A DNA stretch of 64,000 bases from Tolypeutes matacus (GCA_026826555.1 JAKSZT010037276.1:1543844-1607843), one strand, 5' to 3'. Shown: positions 1-12,659, numbered from the stretch's first letter. Notes: generated by a model not told the origin, from the sequence alone. A program made the numbers and translations.

Positions 1-1080
1 TCAACATTGTATACAATGTTGTTTAACACTTATTTCCAGGCATCATTAAGGATTTCTTTGGCATCAAAGCTCTGCATGCTGTGTTCACTTATGTCCAGGT
101 GAAAGAGATATTTACTAATCATACTGTATTGGTTAATTTCTATTTTCCCTTCCAGATCCATCTGAACTACTCTAATCTGCTCTGTGCCCTGGACGTTGAC
201 CTTGGTTGATTGCATTATGCAGGGGTCTTTATCCTTAGTTTTCTGTTTAGGTGTAGAGATTGGAGAGTGATCTCTAGATATTCCATTTTCATCTCTACCC
301 ACTTAACATTCCTTCACATCCATGATGCTCTTGGGCAGTGGCTGCATATTTCCCCCTTCATTCCTAGCTCCTTCCTTGGATGGGTTTTCTCCAGAGACTA
401 CAGTTCCCATGTGTTCTGGTAAGAATTAACCATTGCTTACCCTTTGGCCATTATAATGCTAATGTTTTAATTCAATTTATTGTCCCTGTTTTCTTCCCCA
501 ACCCATAACTTTCACCCACACTTTGGTAGAGGCCACCCATTAAACCCTCCTCACATAAGCCATTTGAGGGTGCATTCTTCTTCCTAGGGACCAGAAAGAT
601 ATTCCACTCATCACCAAAAACACAAACATGCTGAAGTGTCACAATGGTGGGCTGTGAACATGTTCATACTGAACATGTTTGAATAGTAAGTGTATTTGTT
701 GAGTTAACATTGGTGGTAAGGTAGACAATGGGTTGAGAAAGGATGGCTGGAGAGGTCCTCATGAGGCAGAGTGTTCTTCTACAGAGCAGGTGCAATGTTA
801 GGATAGTTTAATGAATGGAAGATGTTGAATAAATTCTAGTGGGAAGGGAACTCCAATCTGTGTCCCCCAAAAAGATGTGAAGTTGGCTAATGACAACTCA
901 ACTATTATTGTTTAACTTTTTCTTTATGGCTTTTTTTTTGTTTGGTTGCTTATGTTTTTCCTTCCTAGATTTGTTTATTTTATAACCTATTTTTGTAAAT
1001 GTTATTAATTATTCACTGAACGGAAGGTAATAACTGCAATAACAGTAAATCTGTTTTAGTCAGTGGTTATACTCTCCTCT
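1..1080. other. AT-rich stretch, no gene recognised
   Basis: Only short chance reading frames occur here on both strands, none with a recognisable domain. Positions 480-600 are C-rich and may be the upstream part of the decayed L1 3' UTR seen further right, but I cannot align it convincingly. Confidence 0.5.
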
Positions 1081-1084
1081 TATT

Positions 1085-1900
1085 TTTGTTCATTCCTGAA
1101 TCCTGAGGGACTTAGGATGATGTCCACTCTGACTGCTTCAGGCTGAGAAGGGGCATAGGTATCATGGGACATAAGAATAGAATTGCTTTGCTTGCAGTTG
1201 AAGATACTCTGTACTTTTGGGATGGGAAAAAATTTTTGTTATTTGTCCAGGGCAAGCCCAAAAAACTGGAGAGTAGGAGTTCTCCACATATCTGCTGAGT
1301 TTTGGGGCTCAGCCAACAAGGGAACAATTCAACAATTAAGAAATATACTTAAGTAAATTGAAAATCATAAGTATAAATGAAAGAAGTAGAAGAATCATGA
1401 CTATGGGATTTATAAATGAGTGGAAATAGTTTTCCATATATTCTGAAGTAGAGGCCACTGAGGGGGTGGGTTATTAATTTCATGTGGCTGTGCAGCTTGC
1501 CTATAGTGTCTGGACATCCATAGGGCCCCCAGGAGCACTTTTGTTTGAGGCTTTGTTTACTGTGGCAATTTGTGAAATCTGGCTGAGACTTACGTTAATA
1601 ACCTCCACAATGACCTCCCAACTCACTTTGAATCTTCTTAGTAATAAAATCTCTATTTTATTTAATATTTCTTCCCCTTGATCAAGGTCCTTCTCAAATG
1701 CAGCACTGAATAATGCTTAGTAATAATCCCTCAGAGCCAGGGAAACTCATTCCTGGGAGTCATGTCCCATGTTGGGAAGAAAGTAGTGAGTTTATTTGCA
1801 GAGTTTGTTTTAAAGACAGTCCACCCAAGGAACAAATCATTTTTCACCAAGTAACTCTCATGTATTAACTGTAATTAGGATGTTACATTTTTATAAGAAT
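1085..1900 (-). mobile_element. Decayed L1 3' UTR fragment (minus orientation)
   Basis: The stretch around 1745-1790 (CTGGGAGTCATGTCCCATG) also occurs at about 37880-37905 in the 3' UTR of the large L1 in this window, and the segment 1450-1540 is matched in reverse complement at 22820-22910. All three copies therefore belong to one family of L1 3' UTR. The phrase resembling 'gacatgactcccagggatgag' on the minus strand is known from mammalian L1M 3' UTRs. No ORF2 sequence is attached, so this is a fragment. Its edges are approximate. Confidence 0.55.
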
Positions 1901-2828
1901 AAAGTTAATAGGTGAAAGCATTAAGATCGTGGACTTAGCTTGCTATTCTGTTTCTTTTATTAGGCAAAGCTTATATATTACAGCAATTTTGGTCAGATTA
2001 TTTGAGAAAATAGCAGGACTTCCCAAGAAGAGGAAGTTTAATTATTTGTTAAGCGACTGTGAGGACCTCTACCTACCTTGATGACCTTTGATTTGTGATA
2101 TTTAAGAATAAGTTTAATTTGTAAAAATAGAGCAATTATTACAAAGCTAAATTTTAGTTAGGGATAAGACTGGGAAAGTCTGGATTGCTTTTTGTCACCA
2201 GCAACACAGTAAAAGATAATGAAAAAACTATTGATTAATTTTATATTATTCAAATATATTCCTCTCAAATGTTAAAAAAAGTTTATTTTAAAAAACTTTG
2301 AATTTGCTCATGATATGACAATTACACTATAAAGATCAAAACTCCATTACTAAGCATAAGTATATGAAAAACAATGAGAAGGAATAATGAGTTTAATGTT
2401 TTTCTTGTATACTAGAGATTTTCAGTTTCTCATTATATCTCATGCAATCATCCCTAAAGTTTCCTTGAAATTTAAATATTCACACAAAGACAGTGAAATT
2501 TCCTTTTGATTAGTTATAGATGAATAACAGTGAGGTTGAACCTCAGTCTTTTCCTAGGAACTTCACTTCTCAAATACACCCTATTAAGTATGAACCATTT
2601 TGATATTTGATTTACACACTTGGAAAGAGAGAGTAATCATAAAAGTCATCGTAAGTCAAATGCCATATGATTCACCTGTAGGTGTTCATGCCATTTTCAT
2701 AAACACCAAATTACATTAAAGTAAAACATTTCTTTTTTGGTTTCTTTCATTTATTTATTTGTGTATAGAACACACCCTTTTCCAGAAAATTTGAGGCAAC
2801 TGTGGTAAATTGCAAACAGTCACAATTC
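1900..2828. other. AT-rich intergenic DNA, nothing recognised
   Basis: I see no gene, RNA gene or clear repeat. Short A/T homopolymers and degenerate L1-like AT-rich text are present, too weak to call. Confidence 0.45.
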
Positions 2829-2829
2829 T

Positions 2830-3255
2830 GCACTTCTCCTTGTGTTTATGCACTTTCCAATGTAACTTTTTATATCTGGGCTGTTCTTATGACTTACTTT
2901 GACTAATGAAATATGGTAGAAAGAAGGAGAGTCAGTTTCCAAACCTAGGCTTCTAGAGGTCTTGTGTACTCTGTTCATTCTCTTGGAAACTGCAACTATG
3001 ATGCAAACAATCTCTATCTACAAACTAGATGACCAGAACTCATGCTCCAGTTACCCCATCATTCCAGCCAATAGCCAAAAATCTACTGAGCATATGAATG
3101 AGATTATTCTGGGTCAGATAGATGAGCCAGCCAAGCCAAGATCAGCAGAACCACCAAGATGAACCCAGGCTAAAGTGTTAACTCATAGAATCATAAGCTA
3201 AATAGAGGTTTCTTGTTTTAGGTAGTTTGTTAATCAGCAATAACCAACTGACTCA
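2830..3255 (+). mobile_element. MLT1-like solo LTR (ERVL-MaLR), decayed
   Basis: The segment has the familiar MaLR order: a region with 'ccagccaagccaagatcagcag' (3126-3147) followed by 'gaacccaggctaaa', then 'ttgttttaggtagtttgttaatcagcaataaccaactgactca' spread over 3213-3255, which matches the 3' end of MLT1 LTRs as I know them. The 5' edge is approximate. No internal retroviral sequence is attached, so this is a solo LTR or a fragment of one. Confidence 0.55.
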
Positions 3256-5134
3256 TCAATTTACAAAGATACATATACTAAAATTAGAGGAAATACTTTT
3301 AAAATAAGTAATAAAAATTATATGAAGGGAAAATAAATGTATAGAATCTATATCAAAAAGTCTGCATCAGTAATTTTCAATCAGGAGAGATTATCAGAAT
3401 TATTTTTAAATGTTACCCATCATACAGTAACCCAGATTCCTCCATCAGAACCACAAGAAGCAAATTTTGAACCCTTAATATTAGTTTGTGTGTGTGTGTG
3501 TATGTGTGGTTTTATAGGTGTGGTGATTCTGAAGTTATTTGTGCATATTATAGAATCAAGAAAAAGCATAATGTTATAAACTAGAGTTATCACTTGTGTT
3601 CTCACTGTGAAAGTTGCAAGGGGAAAATGGTAACTATAGAGTGGAGAGACCAGGCAACACCTCAACCAGGTGGTCAACATTAGGATCACCAATGGAGGTG
3701 ATGGACTTCATGTTGTGGGTATATCATCATATCTATTCAAGCTGGAGAGGCATAATCTGAATAGGTCATGAACACATATCAGGCAAACTCAAACTGAGGA
3801 TGATTTTATAAAATGTATGGTCTACCTCCTTCAAAATGTTAGTCTTGAAAGGCAAAGGCATTCTGATGAACTGTTCAGACTAAAGGAAACTAAAGAGAAA
3901 TAACAAGGTCAATACATAATATATAGCACATAATCTATAGCTGTACTAGGTAAAGAGAAGATAGTCAAAATGATATTGTTGAGCAAATTATCAAATTAGA
4001 ATATGTACTGTGGTAAAATCAAGTACTGTGTCTATATTAAATTTTTGAAGTCATAATGATACTATGGAGATATGTGAGACCATTTATTCTTAGTAAATAT
4101 GTACTTAAATAGTAAAAGATAAGGACATATCCTTAAAACCATAGTTTCAAATAGTTTAGAAAAATGGTAAAATACTCAGAAGAAATGAAAATGAGTGAGT
4201 GAATGAAAAGATAGATAAAATATGAGGCAATACTGAATGAAACACTCTAGATTTATTCCAATTTTCCATTAGTATTATGAAGCATTAATATTCATTATCA
4301 TAAAATTAAATGAACAGATTTTATATACCAATGTGTATACACTGTATAATTGGATTTAATGCAAGAAAATTTACAGTATAAGGGGAAATTTACAAAATTA
4401 AGCCTTATCAGTCATTTAAAGAGGTATTCTCTATTTCTCAGAATATACGTTAAAAAATATTCCTGGTAACATTGTTATATCTACACCACAATATACATAT
4501 TGATTTTACTTTTCACTATTCCATACTCTAAAGCTCATAATGTTGCTTATAATGGGCTGAAATATTTTTGAAAATGTGTATCATGTTATCTTTTAACCTA
4601 CTATTGGAAAATACATTATGATTGAAACTGTAATTGTACATGGTTTAGCAAAGGAATAAATGTTGACCAAACTCAGTGTCTTTGAGACAGTTATGAGCAA
4701 AGAATCTGCATTTAAGGACTGCCATGGTTTCACTTTAATTCAGCAATATTCTCCTATATTTTGGTGGAAGCTTTATTATTTAGAATATTAAGTTGTTGAG
4801 AATTTGGAACCTTTTTAATCTAATAAAATAAGTGAAGTTGAGATCCTTTAAAATCATGACTGTCACAGGAATATTAAATGTAATTTAAAACTTTTAGGGA
4901 ATGATATTTTGAATAATAGTTTTATTAATACTTTGGGCTCCATTACCCTATTAAATGTGTGCTTGGTGAGGATGTGACTGAAGCTCTGCAGCAAGACAAA
5001 GGCAGGAGTGCAGAAATATTTAATCCAGCAGAAGCAACAAAATATCTGAATTTATGATGTTACAAAGGAGAATCTCGACTGAGAGATGTGAATGATGCAG
5101 TAGTAAATGATTCTTCAGCTTTCCTCTTCTTTTT
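3256..5134. other. AT-rich intergenic DNA with a (TG)n tract
   Basis: No gene is recognisable. The only clear structure is a short TG dinucleotide tract at about 3486-3508, interrupted once by an A. Frames covering it on either strand (3337-3579, 3420-3692) run through the microsatellite and look like chance. Confidence 0.5.
3486..3508. repeat. (TG)n microsatellite
   Basis: About eleven TG dinucleotides with one TA interruption, seen directly. Confidence 0.9.
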
Positions 5135-5375
5135 GCATTTAAAAATTTATTAAAGTATACCATTCATACATGAACATACATAAACAATAAGTGTATTGTA
5201 AAAGTTGTGAACTTACAAAATGAACATGCATAACATAATACAGGGCTCCCATACCTCATTCCACTCCCAATACCTTGCATTGTTTTGAAACATTTGTAAC
5301 AAATTATGAAAGAGCATCATAAAAATATTGCTACTAATTGTGGTCCATATCTTATACTTGCCTCAGGCTTCCTCT
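5135..5375 (-). mobile_element. L1 3' end, minus orientation
   Basis: The text 'ttattaaagtataccattcatacatgaacatacat' followed by 'acagggctcccatacctcattccactcccaataccttgcat' and 'gaaagagcatcat' (split here for length) is the reverse complement of an L1 3' end. The same pattern recurs at 29190-29350 and 31700-31900, where it adjoins L1 ORF2 sequence. No ORF2 is attached here, so it is a 5'-truncated copy. Confidence 0.65.
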
Positions 5376-6866
5376 TAAGCTTTAAAGGTGGGTATGTGAT
5401 CTGGGTTCACTTCTCTATTTAAACATGAGGTTTACATACACCCAGACTTTATGGATCAGGAAACTCCAGGGCATGAACCTTGAAAGACTGACAGAATTTC
5501 TTTAAATCTAAAATAAAATAATAAATAATAATAATAAATAAAAATAACAATTCCTTCTTCTTTGGTTTTTGCGTGGACTAGTGATAATAGATTCTGAAAT
5601 TTAAAATATTATATATATATTAAAGTATATTTAATAAGATCATTGGAAAAATAATTTATGATTTTCTTTAGTCAATATTGGCCTATGGTACCATGCCTAG
5701 GCCATGTCTTGGATGCTCTGATAAAGTTTTCTTACTAACAGAAGAAGAACATGTCTACCACTTATGGAAGATGAGAAGAAAATAAAAAGCAATTCTATTG
5801 ACTTAGTGTAGGCTAAAGATTTTGCTGATGTTGTTAAGTCCACATCCTTCATTCAATATTCATTTGACACAATTGTAATAAATACCCACAGTGTTCTAGG
5901 AGTTGTGTTACAGGTACATGATTAGGTATAATACCAACCTTCAAAGTTTTGAGTCTATTTAAATACATACACTATTGTTGATGCCTTGAAAAAGATACAT
6001 ACACAAAGTGGTTGAGGGCACAAATCAAATGTCGTTCTTACTGACAAGATATGAGTGAAATGACAATTTCTTTGTAATGCTATTATTTGGTTTACTAACT
6101 AATTCCCATTTATAATGATCACTACATGCTGTTTCATCAAGGAGGAGCCATTTATTTTATCTTTTCATATTAAGCTGAAAAGGATTATCTGCTACCACAT
6201 TTCTACTCTTATTTTCAGAAGGAATTCCTTGTAGACAAAATCGTTCATGCAATATTGCACATCTTTATTTATTGCCTATCTTGAATCAAGAGACTATTGA
6301 AAATAACCATTTTCCAAATAAGAATAATTTCTGCAGTATATTTTGATGAGAGTTAATTAATTTCCATCCTTGTGAGGAGAAATTTAGCAATGTTTGTCAA
6401 ATGTTTTGTTAGTGTAAGACTTTTCCTGCAATGATTCCTCTTCTAGGATTATATGTCTAAGATATACCTGGAATCAAAATGGTAGATTACACTTAAGAGG
6501 CAAAAATCTTGTAGAAAAGTGAAGTGTTCAGTGCTGAGCTTTGGCTTTGTGATGTGCCTTCTCTAAGCATTTGCTACATTTTTAAACTGCTACATTTAAG
6601 AGCCTTAAGAGCTCACCAGACAAGTGCTGGACAGCAGAATGGAGTTTTCATTAGACTTCCAATGTAAAGGAGACAGAAATTGGGGTTGAGGACCTAAGAC
6701 AGATGTGGCACCTGGAAATCAACAAAAGTTCCCACTTTGGCATTTGGAGAGCCATGGAGTAGCAGCAGGGCTGAATCAGAAGCACAGAAGCTTTTGAAAT
6801 ATTTACCCAAGTTTGAATAAGATAGGTCCAAAATTATACAAAGCAATTTGCTCCACTCTCGCTGTC
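5376..6866. other. AT-rich intergenic DNA, nothing recognised
   Basis: Contains an A/T simple repeat at about 5510-5550 and possibly a degenerate ancient LINE tail around 5850-5940. I can support no gene. Confidence 0.45.
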
Positions 6867-7316
6867 TGTGATGATTAGGTTAATGTGTCAACTCGGATGG
6901 GTAATTGTTTCCAGGTGTTTGTTCCAGCAAGCACTGGGCTAATTATAATACAAGAGCATTTATGGACTTCGATCACCAGTGAGTTTACTGCGTGGATGGC
7001 TGATTACATATGCATGAATCAGGGAGATTGCATCATCAATGGGGGATGCTTTTATCCAATCAGTTGAATGCCTTAAAGGGGGAAGTGATTTCAACATTCA
7101 AAGAAAATTTCCCAGCTCGTCATTGGACAGGCAACTTCTCCCAGAAACTCATCAAGGACCTTTCATTGGACTTTCATCAGAGCCCCTGGTTTGCAGCCTG
7201 CCTGCGGAACCTGCACTTGTGCATCCCCAGGGTCGCATGAGAGACTCTTAAAATTTCATATTATTCACAGATATCTCCTGTTGATTTTGTTTCCCAAGAG
7301 AACCCTGACTAATACA
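6867..7316 (+). mobile_element. MLT2-like solo LTR (ERVL), with 5-bp target duplication
   Basis: The element begins TGTGATGATTAGGTTAATG and ends AACCCTGACTAATACA, so it has the TG...CA ends of a retroviral LTR. It is flanked by CTGTC (6862-6866) and CTGTT (7317-7321), a 5-bp target duplication with one change. The start ('tgtgat..ttaa..tgtgtcaac'), the middle ('tccaatcagttgaa') and the end ('gagaaccctgactaataca') match ERVL LTRs of the MLT2 kind as I recall them; the subfamily is uncertain. No internal region remains, so it is a solo LTR left by LTR-LTR recombination. Confidence 0.7.
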
Positions 7317-7444
7317 CTGTTTAACATTGGTTATGACGAACCTTCTCTGGAAGAAGCTAATATCATCAACATCCTCAAAGAAGAAATAATCAAAAGCCCT
7401 GACTTACATGTTGTATATGTTGAAATATATTGAATTTTTAATTC

Positions 7445-7838
7445 TAAATACCTGAGAATGTGATTTGGAAATAGAGTCATTATCAGTGGAATCTGACAAG
7501 AAAAAATGAGGTCATACTGGAGTAGAGTTGGCCCTTAATACAATATAACTGGAGCCTTTATAAGAAGAGGAATTTTGACCCAGAGAAATACTGTGTTGGG
7601 AGGGATCTCCATGTGATGACAGAGGCAGATAATGCCATGGATTGCTGGCAAGCATTCCCAGAAGCTGGGAGAGTGGCATGGACCACATTTTTTCCTAGAG
7701 ACTTCAGAGGAAACATCACCCACCTGATACTTTGATTTCAGACTTTTAGCCTCCAAAACTGTGACACCATATGTTTCTATTGTTTTAAGCCATTCAGGTT
7801 CTGGTACTTTTTTGGGTAGCCCTAGGAAACTAAGACAT
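7445..7838 (+). mobile_element. Decayed MaLR/ERVL-type LTR
   Basis: The segment carries a widespread mammalian LTR pattern: 'gaatgtgatttggaaatag' near the start, 'aatgaggtcatactggagtag', 'ccttataagaagagga' (here with small changes), 'gatttcagacttttagcctccaaaactgtgaca' split over 7733-7767, and an end 'ccctaggaaactaagaca'. I recognise the pattern but not the exact family. The minus-strand reading frame at 7535-7756 is a by-product. Confidence 0.6.
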
Positions 7839-7844
7839 GTATTT

Positions 7845-8590
7845 GGAATCCCAGAGGAAAAGGAGAAAGAGAATGGGATAGAAGGATGTTAATTTTCCAA
7901 AATTATTAAAGAAAGAAACCAATAAATTCAAGAAGCTTAGTGAAATCAAGTAGCTTAAATACAAAATAACTGCACCTGGACAAATCATAAGAAAACTGCC
8001 AAAAATTAAAGATAAATAGATAATTTGAAATGCAAGAAATAAAAATACACATTAACGTTTAAAAGCAAGAATAAGACTGACAGCTGGTATTGTCAACAGA
8101 CACAATGGAAGCCAGAAGACAGTAAAATGACATCAATAAAATGAAATGAAGCTAGAGAATAATCAAGGGACTGAATAACCTAGTGATCCCAGAGGTAAAT
8201 GACAATTATGGTTAATAGTACAAGTACAAGAACGTCCTTCTATGAACTAGAACAAATGTACATCACTATTGCAAGGTGGTAATAATGTGGAGAAGCATAG
8301 GGAAAATGCATTTAATGTAATCTGTGGACTATGGTTAACAGCAATAATGTAATATTCTTGCCTCAGTGCCAATGATGAACTTGTTAGTAATGGGAGAATA
8401 TGGAAAAAATATACCATATGTATGCTATAGACTATAGTGGTAATTGACTGATGATATTATTTCATAATCTGTAACAAATGTTCCACAATGATGTAATATG
8501 TTGGTGGAGGGGTGTTGTATGGGAATGCCACACATGTAAACAATTGTTTTGTAAGTTCAGAGCTTCTCTAATAAAAGTATATTTTACAAA
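7845..8590 (+). mobile_element. L1/HAL1-like fragment, 3' part, plus orientation
   Basis: The first part (about 7845-8200) resembles the A-rich ORF1 region of an ancient L1/HAL1 ('acaatggaagccagaagacag', 8102-8122). The second part (8200-8590) has the text of an L1 3' end: 'aacaaatgt', 'gtaataatgtggagaagcata', 'actatggttaacagcaataatgtaat', 'gtaacaaatgttccacaatgatgta', ending near AATAAAAG at 8570. Many small changes; no open frame survives. Confidence 0.6.
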
Positions 8591-9600
8591 ATGAAATGCA
8601 CCATAATTCTTAAGGTAAAACTAAAAGTATAAGACTTTTAGAAAAAAACATAGAAGAAAATCTTTGTGACCTTATGATGGGAAAAGTTTCTTATAGACTA
8701 CATAGAAAGCACAAATAGCAAAAGAAATGTAAATGAAAAACATGTACTCTTCTAAAGATACCATTAAGAAACTGAAAAGTCAAGCAACAAACTAAGAGAA
8801 AATATTGCAGTATCCAGAATATGTAAATTATAAAGAACCCTTACTATGTAATAAAGACAACACATTGAAAATGATACAAATATGAATAGACATCTCATAA
8901 AAAGATATATAAATGGCCAATAGTCACATTAAACAGATGGTTTATATAATTAATCATTAAGGAAATAAAAATTCAACAATTAGAATGGCTAATATCACAA
9001 TCAATCAAATGGCTAATGTTAAAATACTAGTCAAAATGTTTGCAAGGGTGTGGAGAAAGTGGATCTCACATACACTTTGGAAAACAGTTCAGCAGTTTCC
9101 AAAAAAATTAAACATAGACCTATCACACAATCCAGCTTTTCATTTACAGGTATTCATGCAAGAGAAATGAAAACATATTATTCTCACACAAAGATGTGTA
9201 CAAGAATATTTGTAGAAAAATCATTTGCCCAGCCTAATAACTTTAAATAACAAAAATAACAAATAAATGAATGTGTAAACAAATTGTGGTATATACATGT
9301 AATGAAATAAAACCCAGAAATTTAAATGAACTATTGATCCATATAACAACATACATGTTCCTAAAAAATTATGCTATCTTGAAAGAAATGAAAAAATAGA
9401 GCAATCCATGTATGATTGCATCTATGTAAAATTCTACAACATGCAAGTCAATATATAATAACAGATCAGTGATTACCTGGAGAATGGGATGGAGTGTGGG
9501 ATGGATTACAGGGGAGCATGCTCAAAAAAGATCAACCTTGAATCTAATGAAGACTTTATATTTAACACCTGTATACAATAAATATAAATATAGGTCATGT
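8590..9600 (+). mobile_element. Old L1 (L1M-type) ORF2/3' region, plus orientation
   Basis: The sequence shows the familiar end of L1M ORF2 and 3' UTR: 'gaagaaaatctttgtgacctt', 'aaaagatatataaatggccaatag', 'tggaaaacagttcagcagtttcc', 'cagcttttcatttacaggtattcatgcaagagaaatgaaaac' (split), and 'atgaatgtgtaaacaaattgtggtatatac'. Reading frames here are short and broken. It lies directly after another LINE fragment, so the pair may be one rearranged insertion. Confidence 0.6.
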
Positions 9601-10060
9601 GGGGATACGTACTAAATAACAAGGCATTTCCAATAAGAAAAATCTAGTACTCAGGAGAGTCCATAAAACACATGACCTGAATTATTTTAGGAATAAATGT
9701 CAGTTTAAAAGTTGTGTAAATATATGCTATATATTCAAACTGGTTAAGACACCAAAAAAACAAAAACAAATATAATGCATAGAATGTGTTTGGGTTCCAA
9801 TATTTGAGACAAATGAAGAATGTAAATATTGAGTATTAGTGTTGTGGTGATATATATATATATGCTTTTTAAAAAACAGTTCTTATTTATTACAGAAAGG
9901 TGCAGTTTTTACAAAGGAAATAATATATGTTGGGTTTGATTTAAAATGCACTAAAAATATGTAAAATTTTGGGAGAAGGGATAAAGGCAAAAAGATATTG
10001 GGAGGTATTGAAGTTGGTGGTAGGTACATGGAGTTCATCAAATTATTCTCTTACTTGGTG
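9601..10060. other. AT-rich DNA, nothing recognised
   Basis: Contains a short TA run at about 9850-9862 and AT-rich text possibly of LINE origin. No gene. Confidence 0.45.
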
Positions 10061-10486
10061 TGTGGGGACACGGAATGCCCATTTCCCCTCCCACTAGTTA
10101 TTTGTGTAGATTGCTGGTAAGGATGGGGTTGAACTAGCCAGCAACCCAATCCTCTTGGGTAGAACGACCTTAAGAGAGATAACAAGGTGTCTAACCTGTA
10201 TTTGCTCATGTAGGTTATAGTCAAGTTTATTATTAACTATACCTGTTTTCACTGTACCCATTAACTATGCCACAAAAATATGCTGTTTCACACTTGTGCA
10301 CGTACAGTCCTCTATATAAACCTGAAGCCCTCAAAAGGTGGTGCAGAACTTTTCCTGCTGGCTGCTGTTGGGTTAAGTGAGTAATCATAAGTAATAAAGT
10401 CATAATCTATGCTGGGCTCCTGTGTGCTTTCTATGGAATATCAAATTATTTGGTCAGCTTTCCAGGGATTGACCTCCTGTGTTACA
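10061..10486 (+). mobile_element. Solo LTR of an endogenous retrovirus
   Basis: A roughly 426-bp segment with LTR layout: it starts TGTGGGGACAC, has a TATA-like box CTATATAAACC at 10312-10322, a polyadenylation signal AATAAAG at 10393-10399 about 80 bp downstream, and ends near 'tcctgtgttaca'. TATA box to poly(A) signal spacing fits a short R region. Around 10120-10180 it is less AT-rich than its surroundings. I could not confirm a target duplication, so the ends are approximate and the retroviral class is not assigned. No internal genes adjoin it. Confidence 0.6.
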
Positions 10487-12091
10487 AGTGTATGCTTGTA
10501 AATTTACATTACCTTTTGAAAAGAACATATAACCATTTTAATGTTATAAAAATAAAAGAATTCAAGTCAAAGAGCATTAAAGATAGAGAGTAGAATATTT
10601 TAGCTTGATAAAACTATCAATATATTATTAAGGTAGTCATTAATCATTTTACACATTGAGGTTTGAAGATATTTAAAATTAGACAACGGATAAAAAGCAT
10701 ATTGTGAAATTAAGGAAAGTCTTTAACATGCCTCTCAGTGCCAATAAAAGATCAAATAGTCAAAACATAAGAAAAGATACAGAGGACTGGAACAAATTAA
10801 ACAAATTCTCATTGTTTTAATATGAAAAATTAATTGTGATTTCCCTTTTTTTTCCTGCTGTACAAAAAGGATGGGAAGCAGTTATTTTATCTCCCTTCTA
10901 GCAAAAATTGAAGATTACCAGTTCCCCATCACAAAGAGAAGGGCACCTCTGTGGATGTTGTTTATACTGGTCCATGGGTTGAATGGATCATCATTGTCCA
11001 TCCTGACAGAGAGGAATGATAAACTTGAGTGAATAATCAGCATAGAAGAGAAGGGATTTGGGCTCTAGTAGAGAAGGTCAGTGGGTTCAAATGTGAAGAG
11101 CCCTGTGCCCTGGACCTGGGAGGATTCGGTTCACCAGAGAAGGCTAGCATTCTGGTGCCTTTTCAAGCATGAGGCCAGGGCGTCTGGTTTGCCCATTCCC
11201 CAGTGATATCCATGTCTCCTGTGCATCCTGGACTTGCCTGAAGCATGAAGTCAGGGCCAAATGAACAGTTCTGCACTTAGCTCTGTGGACAGCTGATCAA
11301 CAGGCAGTAACCTTGTCTCATTGACACTGCTTCAATATCTTGGAATAAAGCCTACCAAGTAGGCTAGGGGGATGCTATAGAAAATTGAGTTGATTAGACA
11401 CAATAAAGAAATAAGGTATATATTGAACTCTTCATATTGTCAATGAACAGATACTGCTGAAGAAGAGCTCTATTAGGATGTTGATCTAATTCAGGCCCAG
11501 TGCCTGGAACAGATACATGGGATACACTGATGAAATATGTGCTGAATGAAAAAAAGAAGCAATGCTACATATACTGTGGCAACGGGTAACTAACAATTAA
11601 CAAAATGAATATAAATTATTAAAATTCAACATACATTGAATCTAAAATTTCAACATTTTAGACAATAATACCACAAAGAAAATTTAAACATTTCCACAGA
11701 ACAGATATCATAAAGACAACAATCTCTTGTATATTTTTTACAAAATGAGAACTATGTAACAAAAATATTCCAAGAAATGCCCCTAACACAACAAAAACTA
11801 TCCTCACTTGAGAAGTAAAAACAAAAAATATAAGTAACTCTGCTTAAAGGGGTAATCAAAATGGAATCTACAAGCTACATAGAATTAAGATGTCTAGGGT
11901 GTTCCTTGGGGAACAAAAAGTTATAATTCTTAATGTACATATCCAAAAACAAGAAATACTGAAAAAAAGAACTAATTATACAACAGAAGAATTTTGGCAG
12001 AAACAACGCAAAATACCAAAGAACTGAGTTACAAAATATAACAGCCAGAAGATAAAAGTAATCAATCAAATCAATCAATAAAATCAAAGAT
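10487..12091. other. Mostly unique sequence, no gene recognised
   Basis: The segment 10850-11350 is somewhat GC-richer and could be an old LTR or retroviral remnant, but no domain is readable. Around 11490-11555 the text 'cagtgcctggaacagatacatgg...ctgaatgaa' resembles the end of an ancient L2 LINE; this is weak. The rest is AT-rich. Confidence 0.4.
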
Positions 12092-12105
12092 AAAGAAACC
12101 TTTGA
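12092..12105. repeat. Target-site duplication, left copy
   Basis: AAAGAAACCTTTGA, matching exactly the 14 bases at 12568-12581. It brackets the composite SINE between them. Confidence 0.85.
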
Positions 12106-12567
12106 GAGGGGTAGATGTAGCTCAAATGGTTGGGAATCATCTCCCATATGTAGGCACCTGGGTTCAATTCCCAGGACCTCCCGGTAAAAATAAAATAAAA
12201 TATAGAAGGCATGTATGCCACCAGGCCCTGCATGTGAGTGAGCCATCAGGCCCCACCAAGCCACACATCAAGGTGATGACATATCAGGAGAGTGACACAA
12301 GGGAAAGCCAAGATGAGATGCACTGAAAAACCAGGAACTAAGGTGGCACAGGTGGTAGGACACCTCTCTCCTACATCAGAGGTTCCCAGGAAAGAATCCC
12401 AGTGAAGACAGGAGGAGAAGAATGAGAAGAGAGGGCAGGAAACAGACACAGAGAAATGCCCAGTAAAAGAACACAAAAACAAAAAACAAAAAAAATAAAA
12501 TAAAAAAAATAATGGGGGGAGAGGGATAAAAATGGATAAAAAGTAAATAAATAAATAAATCTAAAAA
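12106..12567 (+). mobile_element. Composite (dimer-like) DAS-type tRNA-derived SINE
   Basis: A tRNA-like head starts at about 12106 (TAGATGTAGCTCAAATGGTT as A-box region; GGGTTCAATTCCC as B-box at about 12159-12171). It is followed by an A-rich linker at 12184-12205, a middle part, and a second tRNA-like unit (about 12335-12410: 'aggtggcacaggtggtagga' ... 'aagaatcccagtg'), then an A-rich tail with TAAA repeats. The perfect 14-bp flanking duplication (12092-12105 and 12568-12581) shows both units moved in one event. The head fits xenarthran DAS-SINEs as I know them. RNA polymerase III would be the expected transcriber of a source copy; this one is decayed. Frames at 12102-12326 and on the minus strand are by-products. 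Confidence 0.75.
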
Positions 12568-12581
12568 AAAGAAACCTTTGA
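12568..12581. repeat. Target-site duplication, right copy
   Basis: AAAGAAACCTTTGA, an exact match to 12092-12105. Confidence 0.85.
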
Positions 12582-12659
12582 CAAATCTGTTTATGGAATA
12601 AGAGAGTATGCAAAATAACAGTGAAGGAAACAGATATCACCTGTGTAAAACTCACAGCT

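Noticed and set aside
10850..11350. Retroviral internal remnant next to the LTR at 10061
   Set aside because: Slightly GC-richer but no readable retroviral motif.
11490..11555. L2 LINE tail
   Set aside because: Only a short loose similarity; noted but not called.
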